DNA from: Penelope pileata
Lineage: Eukaryota; Chordata; Aves; Galliformes; Cracidae
NCBI GenBank assembly: GCA_013396635.1
Contig: WBMW01003833.1
Span: 124,001 to 188,000 of the forward strand
DNA: 64,000 nt
Direction: 5' to 3'
The notes below the pieces were generated by a model that saw only the letters and a program-made list of their open reading frames with translations, did not search any database and was not told where the DNA came from. Each line of letters starts with the position of its first letter. The first letter of the stretch is position 1. Position numbers and translations under genes: made by a program. Below are positions 25,491 through 61,000 of the stretch, piece after piece.

Positions 25491-28400
25491 TGTTTGTGTA
25501 AATTGCTGGTGATGCAGCTGCCTCCTCAGAGTGCCAACGCCTGAAGAGAGGTGTTGAGAAAGCTTTGGAGTGTACTGCATTTCCTTGAGCAAAACGCTTA
25601 GTTGAGGCAAAGCTCCTAGGAAATAGAAGGATGCGAGCGCGCCATCGGAGATGCTGCTGCCACTTGTGCTGTAGGGAAGGCTGACAGCAGTTGCTGTCAC
25701 TGGTTCTGTGACTGTGTGTATGGCGAGCTTAAAGGCAATTTCTCTGGTGTCTCGGAGTAGGCCCTCCTGTAGTGTGCAGTAGGCCTTTCGTACCTGGGTG
25801 AGAGAACACTGCTACAAATAGGGAAGTGCCTTTCTTGTGGCATGAAATCTAGCTTTCATCAAGATACTAGTTTGAGTGTTTTGTCATTTCCTGTTTTCAC
25901 TTGAATTCTTCAGGAAATGTTGGCAGCACGTCAAAATATTTAATGTAAAGGCTGTAATGTTATGCTGTTGTCTACTCATTTCAGCAGTAGCAACAAGGAG
26001 GCTTAGATGGTTGCCCAGCTGAAAGTCCAGCTGAGCTCTTCTCTTCTCGTTTTGTCTCATGCTGTGCCCAGACATTTGAAAGGCAGTAGGATTCTCTATG
26101 TTGGGTAAGGTGAGGGGAGGATGGGACAAACTGACTGGCTTTCGTGTTCATACCCTCACCTCACAATTTATCTCCACTCTATTTGTTGTTGCCATCTAAT
26201 TAGTTACTCTTGTGGCTGTTCATAGGCATAATGCACTTGCTGCAAATGCATGTAACTTCTTCACCTTTGTAGGAAAATACATAGAATTCTGGATTGTTGT
26301 ACTGTGCTTGCAGAATTCTACTGTATTCCTCACTTCCATCTCTCCTTCTCCCTCCTTTTTTCAGAGCTTGTCTTCCCATTCTTCATTTCCTTTTTACGTA
26401 AAATGTGAAACTGTTGTCATTTATGTGCCATAGATTTAAAAATAAAAATTCAAGTATCTAGATCTTATTAGGGTTGAGTTTTGAATTTTAAATGTTATTG
26501 GCGCTTTAGAAAATACTGAGAACCTTTGTGCAACCAGACCTGTAGAACTGATGGCACTGATGCAGGAATGGCACTGACTGGCAAGAGGGAAGGAGAGGAT
26601 GTGTATGTTTCTGTGTGTATATAGTAGTGTGCGTTGTCAGTGAAAGAAATGGTCACAGACTGGTAAGATGCCTTTGTAGCATGGAGTAGGGAAGGGCATA
26701 GTGTGGAATGGGGGGTGGAGGTGTGTAGTTTTTAACGTGTATGGAGAAAGGTGATGTGGTTTTGGAAAATACGACGAATGTCATGGGATACATGCAGAGA
26801 CCTCAGAAGTAAGAGAGTGCGCAAAAGGCCTTTTCTTTTTCCACCTGAAGTCATACCCCAGTGTCTTTTTCCTTACAAGGAACATGAAAGAAAAACTTTT
26901 GTGTAGTTTAAAGAGTGAGTACCTAGAGTCTGAGCATGGAACTGGATGGGGCTGTCTGTTTGGGTTAAGACCAGTTCTCTGAGATCTGCTTGCTCAATTC
27001 TCGAGCAGGTTGGACTGATGGACATTCACTCTGGTGCAGTTTTGCCCCCACTCAGCTGCAGTCTTTTAGCTGAACAAGTGCTCACCTGGGCCTGCAGCTG
27101 AGCTGCTTCAGAGGTTTGTAGGGGAGAGAACAGCTTTTTCACTGAAGTGGTGACTTAGTTTAATTTTATTTACCTTATAAATTCAAGAAATAGTACCACG
27201 GTTACAGTATCAATCACAGAATCACTGCCACTCTTGCTCACTGGAACCTTTTTAGACTTTCCATGTAATTACCACTGTTGCCTAGTTTATGAAATCCAGT
27301 CATCTTGCTTGCTAGTGCTGTGTGGCCGTGGGCTGTAACAACTTTCTAGGAAGTATCTGCAGGGCATTACAAACACGGAGGTACTGAGAACACACTGTGT
27401 AAGTGTGCTTTCTAGAGATTATGGGAAAATCTTGTTTGCAGTCTCTTGGGAAAGAAATTTCTTCTAGAAAATGGCACCAGAATTATGATATTCCTTTCTG
27501 TCTGATATTGTTTCACTGAAATTTGAAACAGAAACTTGATATTCCCATGAATATTTTTAGCTGTAGCAACACTGAGTGCTTATGAGTCTAGCTAGGTTTT
27601 TTTGGAGTTGTGCTTTGAGTGGAACACTGAAATTCATGTTTTTCCTTTTGGGCATCCACAAATGGACAGTTAATACTAGTGAGATGTTTTTCCATGAATT
27701 CCGTTACTTTAGTTCTTTAACCGTAGCAAACAGAATCCTCTTTTCTCTGGGAAATTATGTGGCTGCTTGGGGTGAGGAGAGCAGGATCTGTCCCTCTGGC
27801 ATGGGTGCTACAGGCAAGGAGGTGAAGAAATGGATTGGAGGGTTTACGTAATTTGCAACAGAGAAGGCACAGCACAAAATGAGGCTTGATAGGTGCTTAG
27901 TGAAGGTGTTAGGCACTGAGTTTTTGTGGTGTCGGGGGATCAGTGTAGGTCTGGCAGTGAAGGCCTTTCCTGTACCATAAGCGGACAGAGTTAAGGTTGT
28001 TGGGAAGACCTTTGTTTTGGCATTTCCTGACTGATGTTGTTTTTGACTTAGCAGCCTTAATGTGACAGAAGTGATGAGGAACATAGGCAGTGTGCACAAT
28101 CACCAAAGGTGGATCTGGCAAGAATCTACTAACATGGCAAAAGAAGGGCACTTACACGGGGGAGCTGTGAGCATCCATTTCTCAGATGTTTACAGAGGGA
28201 TGCAGTTTTACAGGGGGAAATAAACTACCAAGCTTATTTGTACGTTTGTACTTTTACTTTTTTTTTCTTTTTTTTTTTTCCTTTTGGAAAACTTAGTAAT
28301 TAATCTGGCTACTTTGAAATTTAGGAAGGATTCATTTCAAATTCCGAAAGTGTTTCTAACTGTGCTTAGCTTTGAATAGGGTGCATTTGGAATATAATAT

Positions 28401-29090
28401 GGAGTTCAAGCAGCATTGAAGTTGTAACAGCTTGGAAAAATGCCTTTACACTGAGTGTGCAAAAGGAGTACTGTGTGCTGATTTGGAAGCATGCAGGAGT
28501 GTGTTCATGTCTGCACTTGGAGGTGCTTATGCTGAAATACAGCTGAGTCTAGTGTGTGTCACTGCTCTTTTTAAGCAAACAAACAAACCAAAAGAATCAG
28601 AAAAAACTGCCCAAACCGCTCCCCCAAAGTAACCGATAGATTTTTCTTCAATGCTTCTTATAATTTCTGTTGGGCCTCCTTTTCTTTCTTAAAATACAGT
28701 GTGTGCTAATGCTTGCACACCATATCTGGCATAGAGGATTTTTCTCTAGGCCTGCAGCTAGCATCTAACCACTTTCAGACATCAACTGTCTAAACTGAGA
28801 CGATGGTAGACTGCTGCTCTGACACCAGAGATGCGATGAGAATGGAGTTACACGTGTGTGCTTGATGATCTGTGCAGAAAGTCAGATGCTTTCAAGACTC
28901 AGGCTAACTTTGCAGATGTGGGTGAACTATACCGTGTGTGTAAGTTGAACATGTCACAAGGGCAGAAGCAGTGCAGCCCTCAGATGCTTTCAGATGAGGT
29001 GGTGAGGTCTGCTATGTCAGGAAGATTCAGTAGCACTTAATAGTTAAGGGTGTTGTAATTTTCCCTCACTCCTCTCATTTTGTTTCTTAG

Positions 29091-52627
<23,537 letters not shown>

Positions 52628-53655
52628 GGTCGTGCTCCCCTTCCCTTTTTCTCTCCAGTGACGAGAAAGGAACAGAAGTAAAAGAAGTTGTGCTTTTAAT
52701 GCCTCAGTGTACAGGATCAGTGCCAGCAGGATCATCCGCATCCCGATTTTAAGAACAAGCTGCTAAGGATGGCTGCAGTTCTTATCCTGCAGGGACACAG
52801 CTCCACATTGCCTTTTTCTACAGTTTCTTCTACTGGGATAGTTAACAGACTACAAATCAAGAGATCTATTACTATTTTTTTAATAGATGCACTTGAGCCT
52901 TATTTTTCCCACACACAGAAGAGATGGATGTTTCTTTGGCAGTGTTTCTGGATTGGTTTGAATCTGCTGATAAACTGGTAATTTTCACAGCAAGGATGCC
53001 CTGACTCGGCATTTGAGGAAAGATAATGCATTATGGTGCTCTGATTGCCCCATGCCACTTCACGTCGGGGGAGGTTTGCTGCAAGTGGGTATCTGCAAAC
53101 AAGACTGAGGGAAGAGGAAAAAAAAAACAAACAAAAAACAAAAAACTTTCTGGAAATCAGCTCCTGCCTAAGAGCTTTCATCAAGCCAATGAAATAAGTT
53201 AAAATGCTAATTCAACACAAAATAGTTTTGCAATAGTTTTGCACATAGAAGAAAAACTCTTGCAAAGGAATGGAGTCTATTCTGAACTGTACTGCTCAGA
53301 GAAGGAAGCTAGCCAGTCTTGCTATGGTCATCTTCAGTAACTTAAGCGGCTTATTTTGGTACTATGGACTTGTTTCCTGCAGCCCAATGAGGTGGTAAGT
53401 GCAGAAAGATGGGCTTTTGTGGCTGATAAAGGCTAATTAACAGTATCAGTATACTTCTGCAAAACGAGCATAGTTTTCATCCCATCTGAAGCTGTCGTCC
53501 AAGAGATGCACTATCAAGAGGAAACTGAGCATATACAGTTTTTCTTGCTGATTTGGGTTTTAATTTTGTTTTTATTGCTCCTGAGAAAATGCATTTATTG
53601 TAAGCCAAGGTTCCTCTGATTATCTTATTTTAATAAAATAAATTAAATTTTAGGT
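52628..53655 (+). other. RAF1: RAF1 3' UTR
   Basis: About 1 kb from the stop codon to just beyond the poly(A) signal at 53632, similar in size to mammalian RAF1 3' UTRs. Contains A-rich and T-rich runs (for example near 53120). The end is inferred from the signal, not observed. Confidence 0.7.
53632..53637 (+). terminator. RAF1: Probable RAF1 poly(A) signal (AATAAA)
   Basis: AATAAA within TTTTAATAAAATAAATTAAA, about 1 kb after the RAF1 stop; an overlapping second hexamer (AATAAA) follows at once. It is the first canonical signal I found after the stop codon. Confidence 0.7.
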
Positions 53656-53860
53656 TTAAGATTCAATGTCATCATTTAATGTAGTAATGCGTGTTCTGAC
53701 ACGCACATTTAAATCTGAAAAGTTCAGAAAATAACATTCTGAATAATTTTTCGTAGTTACTAGGACAGATATTAACTGTACCAGTAAAAATGGTAACAAC
53801 AGGTCAAATATTTGATGCGACACCCTAGCAGTTCCCATTCACTTCAATTACAATATGGTT

Positions 53861-53866
53861 TTTATT
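53861..53866 (-). terminator. MKRN2: Candidate MKRN2 poly(A) signal (AATAAA on - strand)
   Basis: TTTATT on the + strand, preceded by GGTT, gives AATAAA on the - strand. It lies about 4 kb downstream of the MKRN2 stop and about 230 bases from the RAF1 signal. I found no other canonical hexamer on this strand between it and the stop, but the scan was by eye. Confidence 0.4.
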
Positions 53867-56800
53867 CTGTGCAATAATCTTTCTGCAGCATCTGCTCAGA
53901 TACCTGCACCGATACACCAGCGAGCTGGGTAACTGCACCACTCCTGCTCTGCTGCTTCTCTGCTGTGAGCCTGTTTTTTTCCCTAGGTAACGTGTTCTCT
54001 ATTGGGTGATCAGCAGGTGACAACAAAGAGGTAGGTTAATCCAAGAGTTACTTTTGAAATTAGTATTCTGTTCAAATACATCCACTGAGTAAAGAATGGA
54101 GGCCAATTTCCATTCTTGGAATGGAAGCTTTTGGTGTGCTTCTCCGTGTATTCAGGGTAAGGCTGGGGCTCCTGTCCAGGTACAGCCCTGAGGGCTGGTG
54201 AGGGGACAGTCAGTCTGTAACCACGGCCTGCCCTGCTGCCTCTAGGATTTGCTGTGCAAAGTGGGGATCATCTGTTTTGCTTTCATATGTAGCTCTCCGT
54301 TGCCTGTAAGGTCAAAATAGCCAGTTCAGCTTCTAATTTGCAGTAGGCAAAAATAAAATAATTATGAATGGGAAAAGGGGAATTTAAAATACATAAGCCA
54401 GAAATGTACTAGTTAAATCTCTAGACTGTTTGTCCTCAGAATATAACGTTAGCTAGGGATGAATGTTCCACCCTTATAATTGAACGTTACCATTACATTT
54501 GCATTTGGCATCGATGGAAACAGTTCTGTACAGATCTGCATGCCTATTAGTGATATTCTTAGTATTTTAATTGCAGCTCTCTCTATGTCCTTTAAGTAGT
54601 GTTTAAAATGAAAAAGTAAGGAGGAACGAAGAGCTGCTCTTCTTTTGGCACTGAATTTCAGAAAGGAACCGTTAATTCCTGGTATTTAAAAACACGTTGC
54701 GCATCTCTGGAAAAACTAAAACATTTTCGATACAAGCAGATTCCTTTGATTGACATTTGATGTCAAATCACATTTTGAAAGCTGTGAAGTGAAGAATCTG
54801 AAAGGTCTGCCTTTGTCCTACAGCCTTACCTTAAAACTTCTTGTTACATAATTGCCAGGTAGCTCTGAAAAACAAAGTTACTTTTCTATTCCTCCTTTTT
54901 GTTACCTGCTTTGGTTTTCTTGGAGCAAAGTAACAGGAATGCCTTGTTTAACTCTAAGGTAAAGGACATCTGTATACTTCATTATTAAAAATACTTCTCT
55001 GAGGAAAAAAAAGTACAAGAACAGCTAAAAACAACTTCAGCAGGGAGGCTAAGGGGTATAAGGAACTATTTTAGGGTAGAAAGTCTGCAAAGAGCTCTTG
55101 AACCTCATCTTACAGAACCACATCTCTCCTCCATGTACTTGTTTTTCCTTCACCTTTGTAATTAGCGATGAAGAGTTACACTGTGATTAGATTAAGACCA
55201 TCACCTGCACCTTCGAGTGCCAGTTTTAAAAAGACGTTGAGCAGTAAGGGTTACAGATATTTACAAGCTAAGGACTGACAGCAAGCATCGTTAAAAATTA
55301 GCCTTAGTGTTAATCACAAGAACATTACATTTCCTAGATCAGAGAACAAAACTTGCATGTTCAGTCTTAGGACTGTTAGCCTGATGGGAGAGACGGGCGC
55401 TGTCCCCCTTCTGTTTTTTTAGACAAGGCTTCTTTTGCACAAATGCCTTGAGACACACACTGCCATCTCAGCAATCAAACTTTCTAAAATGCTCGAGTCT
55501 TTAAACAGGTGGGAAACCTTTCAGGGCTGTGAAGTTTCGCCATAAAGGCAGCAGTGAAACTGGCCCTTTACTCAGCTTTAAGATTGCACGCTAAGCTTGC
55601 ATGGAAAAAAATCTTTGCTTGTGCACAATGTTTTAATACAGAAATATCCAGTAACCATTTACGTTGTTTCTAGACCCAAGTTTTAGCTTAACTGCAAAGT
55701 TAATACAACTGACTTAGCAGAAATAACTTATTACAAACAGCACAATCGTACTCTGAATTGCTTTTGCTAAAAAAACAAAACTTAAATCTCAAAGCTTCTG
55801 CAGCTCAGACATGAATTAAATTTTAAAGAAAGAATTCAGTACCATTGTAGTTGGTTTGGAAGAAATGTGCTTCGCTACTTAGCCTCCTGGGCCTCTACCA
55901 GCCCTTGCTTTCATCAGAGAAAGGAACACCAGCAGCTGCAGAGTGCTGCTGGGTGTCCTGAGCTGTGCTCAGTGCCCGTACCTGCTGCTGCAGCTCCAGC
56001 TGGGAGGTGCCTGGCAGTGGGGCTGTTCTGGGAGCACGTGGCAGCTGCAGAAGGATGGGTCTCAGCACACTGGAAATACACAGCCGTGGACAAGCCTAAA
56101 TGCCTACTGCCCGCACAGGTAGGGCCAGTAGTGGTTAAACAAATTGTTTCTTTTGTGACTGAAATGATTTAATATTGCATAGACGCAAACTGTAAGATCA
56201 TCGACAGAAGGAGGTCAAACGTTGTTTAGTTACCTCATTTAATTTTGGCTGCTTCATTTAGCCTAAACCAAGGTTTCCCTTCAAGTTAAATTCATTTGAA
56301 CTAGTTCAAATGAACAACAAATTAAGTGTTTCTATTAATTCTGGAAGTTACCTGCTTATTATGCAGTGTCTGATGCCCAGTTTGTGCTGTAAGTGCCATT
56401 TACCTGTATGGTCTGACTGGTACTGGAGCTGCTGCTCTGCCTGGATACATTCAGCTGTATTTGCTTTGCAGCAGGCACTCTAGGAGACGTTTCCTGCCAC
56501 CACACACTCTGTTATTTTAAAACAATGGTAGGAACCGAACTTGTGCAGCCTGGCAGTGCCCTGTTAGGTACTCTGAGGTATTATGTATTAGATCTTAAAT
56601 CTTATTTTTTCCTTAAGAAAGAAAAAGCTACTGACCATTATTCCTAGTATGTTTTTGTGCAAATATATTTAGTTAATTTAGACAGAAAAAAAACAGATAA
56701 AGCAACAGTTCAACAGCTTATGCTCTGAGAGGCAAGAGGGGAGCTGTACTTCACACCGCCATTCCATTCACAAGACAGCATACGTTAGGCCAAGGAGAAG

Positions 56801-56919
56801 GAGAATCCTCTTGGGATCAGGGATTTTTTTCCATGCAATCAAACTTTAAATGTGATTTGGTACTTTTGTTGCTGTCTGATAAGGATGTTTTTGACTCAAA
56901 CAACACGAGAACAATACAG

Positions 56920-57820
56920 AATGGGGCCTAAACAACTCAGGTCAGAAGCTGCAAGATTCATGGACCCTCACTGGAAGCTGCAAGATTCCCAGACCCCCCT
57001 GCTGCAGAGGCAGAATGATGGACTCTTTATCTTTACTTCCTCTTCTGGACAGCATCTGTTTCCTCTTACAGCTGACAAACATCAGCTGAGGAGGAAACAT
57101 AAGCTAAGGGAAAATACTGGGGAGGGAGCGCAAGGCCACCAGAGACCCTTGCTGAAAACTCCTGGATCTCCTTGACAGAAGCGGGCTGCCATCCCGAGGG
57201 CGGTCTCAGATCCATCCTTACCCATAATGCTTACTAATTGTTGTTAGAAAGTTGCCTAATTTTGCCTCGAAGTAGTTGATTAATTGTTGTTAGAAAGCTC
57301 AATGAACTGCCTTGTACAGTTCCTCTTAGTTAAAGGACTTGGCAAAGAAAATAGATCTAGCTCGGATAAAGGCAAGGCTGTCGTTTGGGGGTGTCAGAAG
57401 CAGCCTGAGAGCCACAAAAAGATAACAGCGTTATGAAGCAAAGAGAATCACTGCAGGAGGCGATGAAGAGTTTGCAGGCTGAGCTAGAAGCAGAAAAAGC
57501 AGCAAACAGTCTGTAAAACCAGGAATTACAGTTAAAAGCTGATGACTCGTCGGAGGGAGATGATGGGCTGAACAACGGTGACAGCCTAGCTAGGAAACAC
57601 GAGTTGATTGACAGGGAACTGGCTTGTAATTACCCCTGGGGAGAAATGGAGAAAGCAAAACTGAAGTGTAGAGAGAACATTGCTCCCCAAATTCAACCAC
57701 TTGGATCCTATGTAGCAAAGCAGCTCCCTCGCTGTGATCTTCAAAGACTCAGCCCTCGACAGCTGCCACACAAAAACTACCTGAAAACTTCACCAGGACC
57801 CCACGAGTAGACCACAGGGC
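56920..57820 (+). mobile_element. Decayed endogenous-retrovirus-like stretch (possible LTR plus gag start)
   Basis: Around 57434-57520 the + strand encodes a charged, heptad-like helix (KQRESLQEAMKSLQAELEAE) followed by a TAA stop, then an acidic segment (ADDSSEGDDGL) and, to 57807, a frame with ENIAPQIQPL. This order, a coiled coil, an acidic patch and then a PQ-RPL-like segment, recalls the gag start of chicken ERV families as I remember them. Upstream, 57230-57300 contains TAATTGTTGTTAGAAAG twice and a PBS-like TGGGGG occurs at 57386, as if an LTR ended there. The coding part carries at least one stop and no pol or env is seen. The family and the limits are uncertain; ordinary genomic sequence is not excluded. 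Confidence 0.4.
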
Positions 57821-57906
57821 ACATTGATTCCATCTGTGCTGTAAGAAGTAAACCCACTGCTAATAAATAGCTAGATTGCTGCAGAGAAAAGCACCTTCAG
57901 TTGCCT

Positions 57907-58050
57907 TTATAGAGAAGTGGCAGAATCCTCATCAGCTCCGGACAGGTGCATGAAAAGTTCTCCAAGTTCTGTCACTTGATCATCTGCGCTGGGCACAGTC
58001 CTACTTTCTCTGTCTTCAATAAAGTCCCACAGACGAACAGCATTGAAGAA
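57907..58050 (-). CDS. MKRN2: MKRN2 exon 8: C-terminus and stop
   Basis: After TTCTCTTGCAG the exon encodes FFNAVRLWDFIEDRESRTVP, then DDQVTELGELFMHLSGADED and ends SATSL with TAA (57909-57907). The WDFIE and LFMHLSG segments are hallmarks of the makorin-2 tail. Forty bases beyond the stop, on the opposite strand, lies an AATAAA (57862-57867). Confidence 0.96.
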   Translation of the reverse strand, partial: FFNAVRLWDFIEDRESRTVPSADDQVTELGELFMHLSGADEDSATSL

Positions 58051-61000
58051 CTGCAAGAGAAGAACAATATGTGTAGAATAATATAGAAGAACACATATGA
58101 AACATCTTCAAGGAGCAGAAGACTTCACGCTTCACTTTCCATTCAAGAAGTGTTCTCAGTTACAGTTGGCTGGGATGCGCCCTTACCCGCATGGTCCCCT
58201 CAGAGCTGAGCTGCTTCCTTGGCTTTTCGGGTTCAGCGCGTGTCCCATCGGGATAGGCATGAAGGTAAAGACACTTCCCTCCAAACGGACACGTTCCTTT
58301 CCCTTGTTCAAAGTACTTGCAGGGTTTTTTTCTGATTCAATTAGAAGAGAGAGTTAATTGCCTTCAGCTAGAAGGAAGCAGATCAGTTCGCTTTCCACAG
58401 CTCAATCATCTCATCCTATTCCTGTGCTGCTCTGAACATACCACATGTTTTGGTCTCTGATTCCTTAACTGGTAACGGTTAAAACAGATGGGAAAGAAAA
58501 CGAAAGCTGAACAAAGAAATATGTAAAAGAACAGCATCGTAAGTATGTATGGTAAGACACTGAAAGTGAAGGACATGGGAAGAACATGCTCTCTCCAGCA
58601 CAGGTACATTTTTTACCCTAGTGATCATATCACTGCTATTTTCCTAGCAGTCCTTCCCCCTGCTTTCTGTCACTGTTTTTATGAATGAATTCTTCTCATC
58701 ATCCCCTTTGGAAGTTCTGTGACAATTTTAGTAGCTTCCATCAGCTTTGTTGTTCAGCTAAGTCGTTGGAGCTGTGGAGCTTGTTCTTATAAAGGTGTGA
58801 CTCGGGAGGGGGTGGTGTGCTGGGTTTTCTCCAATGGAAAATAACTGAAGAGGAAACTACAGAGAAACTGCAATTGGACTTGGAAACTTCATGTGCAAAC
58901 ACTGACAAAGCTGATTCCTACAACCTAAAAATAGCCTACAAAATAGCAAATAAATGGAGAATAAACCTCAACAAAAAGAAAACCGCCCCCACAAAAAACA
59001 GGCAGTGCATTAGAAGTGGGACTGGTTTGTCTGAGGTTAGAACACAAGTGCTCTGTGACTTCCAGGGTTCTAAGTCTGGATTCTTCCTTCTGCAGAATGG
59101 ACTTGTACTGTGATAACCCCTGCTTTTAGCTTAGATGAACATGACTTTAATGAATGAACATTAATGAATATATTACTTTAATGAACACATTACTGCCGTT
59201 TTTTCATTCTCTGAAGTGCCACATCCTCAAACTGACTGCCAGGAGATCTACTCATAAAAACCTCCAGCACAGAGATTCTGATGTACAACACATTAGTCCT
59301 AGCTGAGCACGTAAAGCAAAAACCCTTTTTGTATTCTCAAAATACAAAACCGAAAGCCCAAACCCAACCTGTAGCACTACGTGACACCACTCTGCCAGCA
59401 CAACCAGTTTAGTTACACAGTGCAGTTGGTAAACGACCACGTTCTGAGCCAAGATTTTTAGTGCAACCTACAGCCTCAATACAAAATCCTTGAGAATTAA
59501 AATGTAAAACCACAATGGCAATAGGGTATTGAAAATAAGCAGTATCTGAAGAACCTCAATGTGCAGTGATTAATTTTATTCAAGTATTTTGTCTAACCAT
59601 AAATATAAAGCAAGAAGCTGGCTTAAACATTTAATGGAGTACTACTGCTCTCAGCAATTCTGCTGTTAAGAGGATTTTGAAGACAAAAGTTCCCAAGAAG
59701 CTGAAAAGTTAGTAGGACAGCCAAGCACAAATTTAAATTATACTTATTTTTTCCAGTACTCCATAAGGCATGTTTAAAAATTGGGGTACATCACAGAACA
59801 AATCTGCACACCTTTTATTAGACAATAAAGGGAAAGGAGCGGTGTAGGATTTTTCGTTTCTAGCAGCCATAACAAAAGACCTGTGAATTCTTATCCCATA
59901 TTTCAAGATACTACCATAAAAATTAAGTTTTCCTTCCTATTTTGTTTTCTTCAGTACCTGACGGCCTTCCAGGCAGCTATGTCCAGAGAACACACAAATC
60001 CCATTTTGGCAAGTGAACCGAAATAGCCTCAATGTTTTGGAGCACAATGAGTTCCCGTACCTTCTGATCTATAATTACAACAGGCCCTTTCACAGCCACT
60101 GCAAAATTCAATTAAATAAAAATGGTGTGCTGTTACCAGAGATTAAGAGTTATCCATAGAAAGGTTTGGAATTACACGAAGTTGAAAAATACAGGCATTC
60201 TGATGGACTAAGCCTTCGTGGATCTCACGGACAACGCAGACAGCATTTGTGGTTAATGAACTTACCCCACTCCCTGCTTAAACGCTTCAATCAGCTCGTT
60301 TTTCTTCTGCTGGTCTTCCACCCAATATATGCTGGGAATGACGAACTCTGATATCACACGGCACTCTGGGCAAGACCTGAATGATTCAGGACAAAGAAGC
60401 AACGCCTCGTTACTTGCTGAAAGCAACGCTCCTCAATAAATTAGCCAGAAAACGCAGCCTCCCCAGTGAAAGGGAGACAGCTTGCCAGGCTGATGCACTC
60501 CGTAGGCACAGCGCCTCAGCACCTGCCCACCAGCAGCTTTGCTCCAACAGAGGCCCCGTTGTACGGAGCTTACTTTCACTTCAATGCAATTTATTAAGGA
60601 AAGTTTTGCAGAAAAGTTTGTTTTGGCAGAGGACCGAAAACATTTCCCACCTCTTCCTCAGTGTGCGTGTAACTTGGAAGAGTTTTCAAAGAGATTCTAA
60701 AAAAAGGAAATTGCCCTAACTGGTTGTTTAAAACTCTTTTGTCTAAGGAGGAGTATGTTGGGAATACATTTTTATCTAGCTAGAAGACAAAGGAATTTAC
60801 TCAGCTACAGACGTGCGATTAATGGAAGATTTAGCCTGAGTAAGCTGTAATTCAGAGAGAAATGCAGAGTTAAGCACGTACACAGAAAGGAAAGAGTTCC
60901 TCTTTCTGCCAGCAGGTTCCTGTGAAGGACGCAGCAGTTAACTCAGCTGCTCCGCAGGCCCCGTGTTTGCACTTTGCCTCATTGTCAATGCAGTGGCGGA

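Larger units (their letters stand above)
10661..29090 (+). other. RAF1: RAF1 intron 1 (about 18 kb)
   Basis: DNA between the CpG island and the first coding exon, taken as intron 1 because exon 2 has a proper splice acceptor (TTTCTTAG before 29091). It holds a CR1 fragment near 18.5 kb and a mariner-like element near 25 kb. A more GC-rich patch at about 11.8-12.2 kb stands out but has no recognisable product. No other conserved coding segment was recognised. Open frames of up to about 190 residues occur but have no family likeness and no splice context. Confidence 0.7.
53656..57906 (-). other. Region between RAF1 and MKRN2 stop codons, probable MKRN2 3' UTR plus insertion
   Basis: About 4.2 kb of mostly AT-rich DNA between the RAF1 end and the MKRN2 stop. 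There is no coding exon on either strand that I can support. The best - strand poly(A) hexamer is at 53861, which would give MKRN2 a 3' UTR of about 4 kb; a nearer, non-canonical site is possible (ATTAAA on the - strand near 56167). A retroelement-like stretch on the + strand fills about 56.9-57.8 kb. A GC-richer patch at about 55.88-56.12 kb has an open frame without recognisable similarity. Confidence 0.5.

Noticed and set aside
58817..59113. 98-codon + strand frame in MKRN2 intron 6.
   Set aside because: Lysine-rich, no motif, inside an intron of the opposite strand, no splice or promoter context.
59957..60098. A - strand segment after TTTTGCAG that superficially resembles a C3H1 finger exon of MKRN2 (Cys and His spacing, ends near a GTACTG donor).
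   Set aside because: It needs a frame change and contains stops in the required phase. The genuine last C3H1 exon, in perfect phase and near-identical to human, is at 58187-58331.
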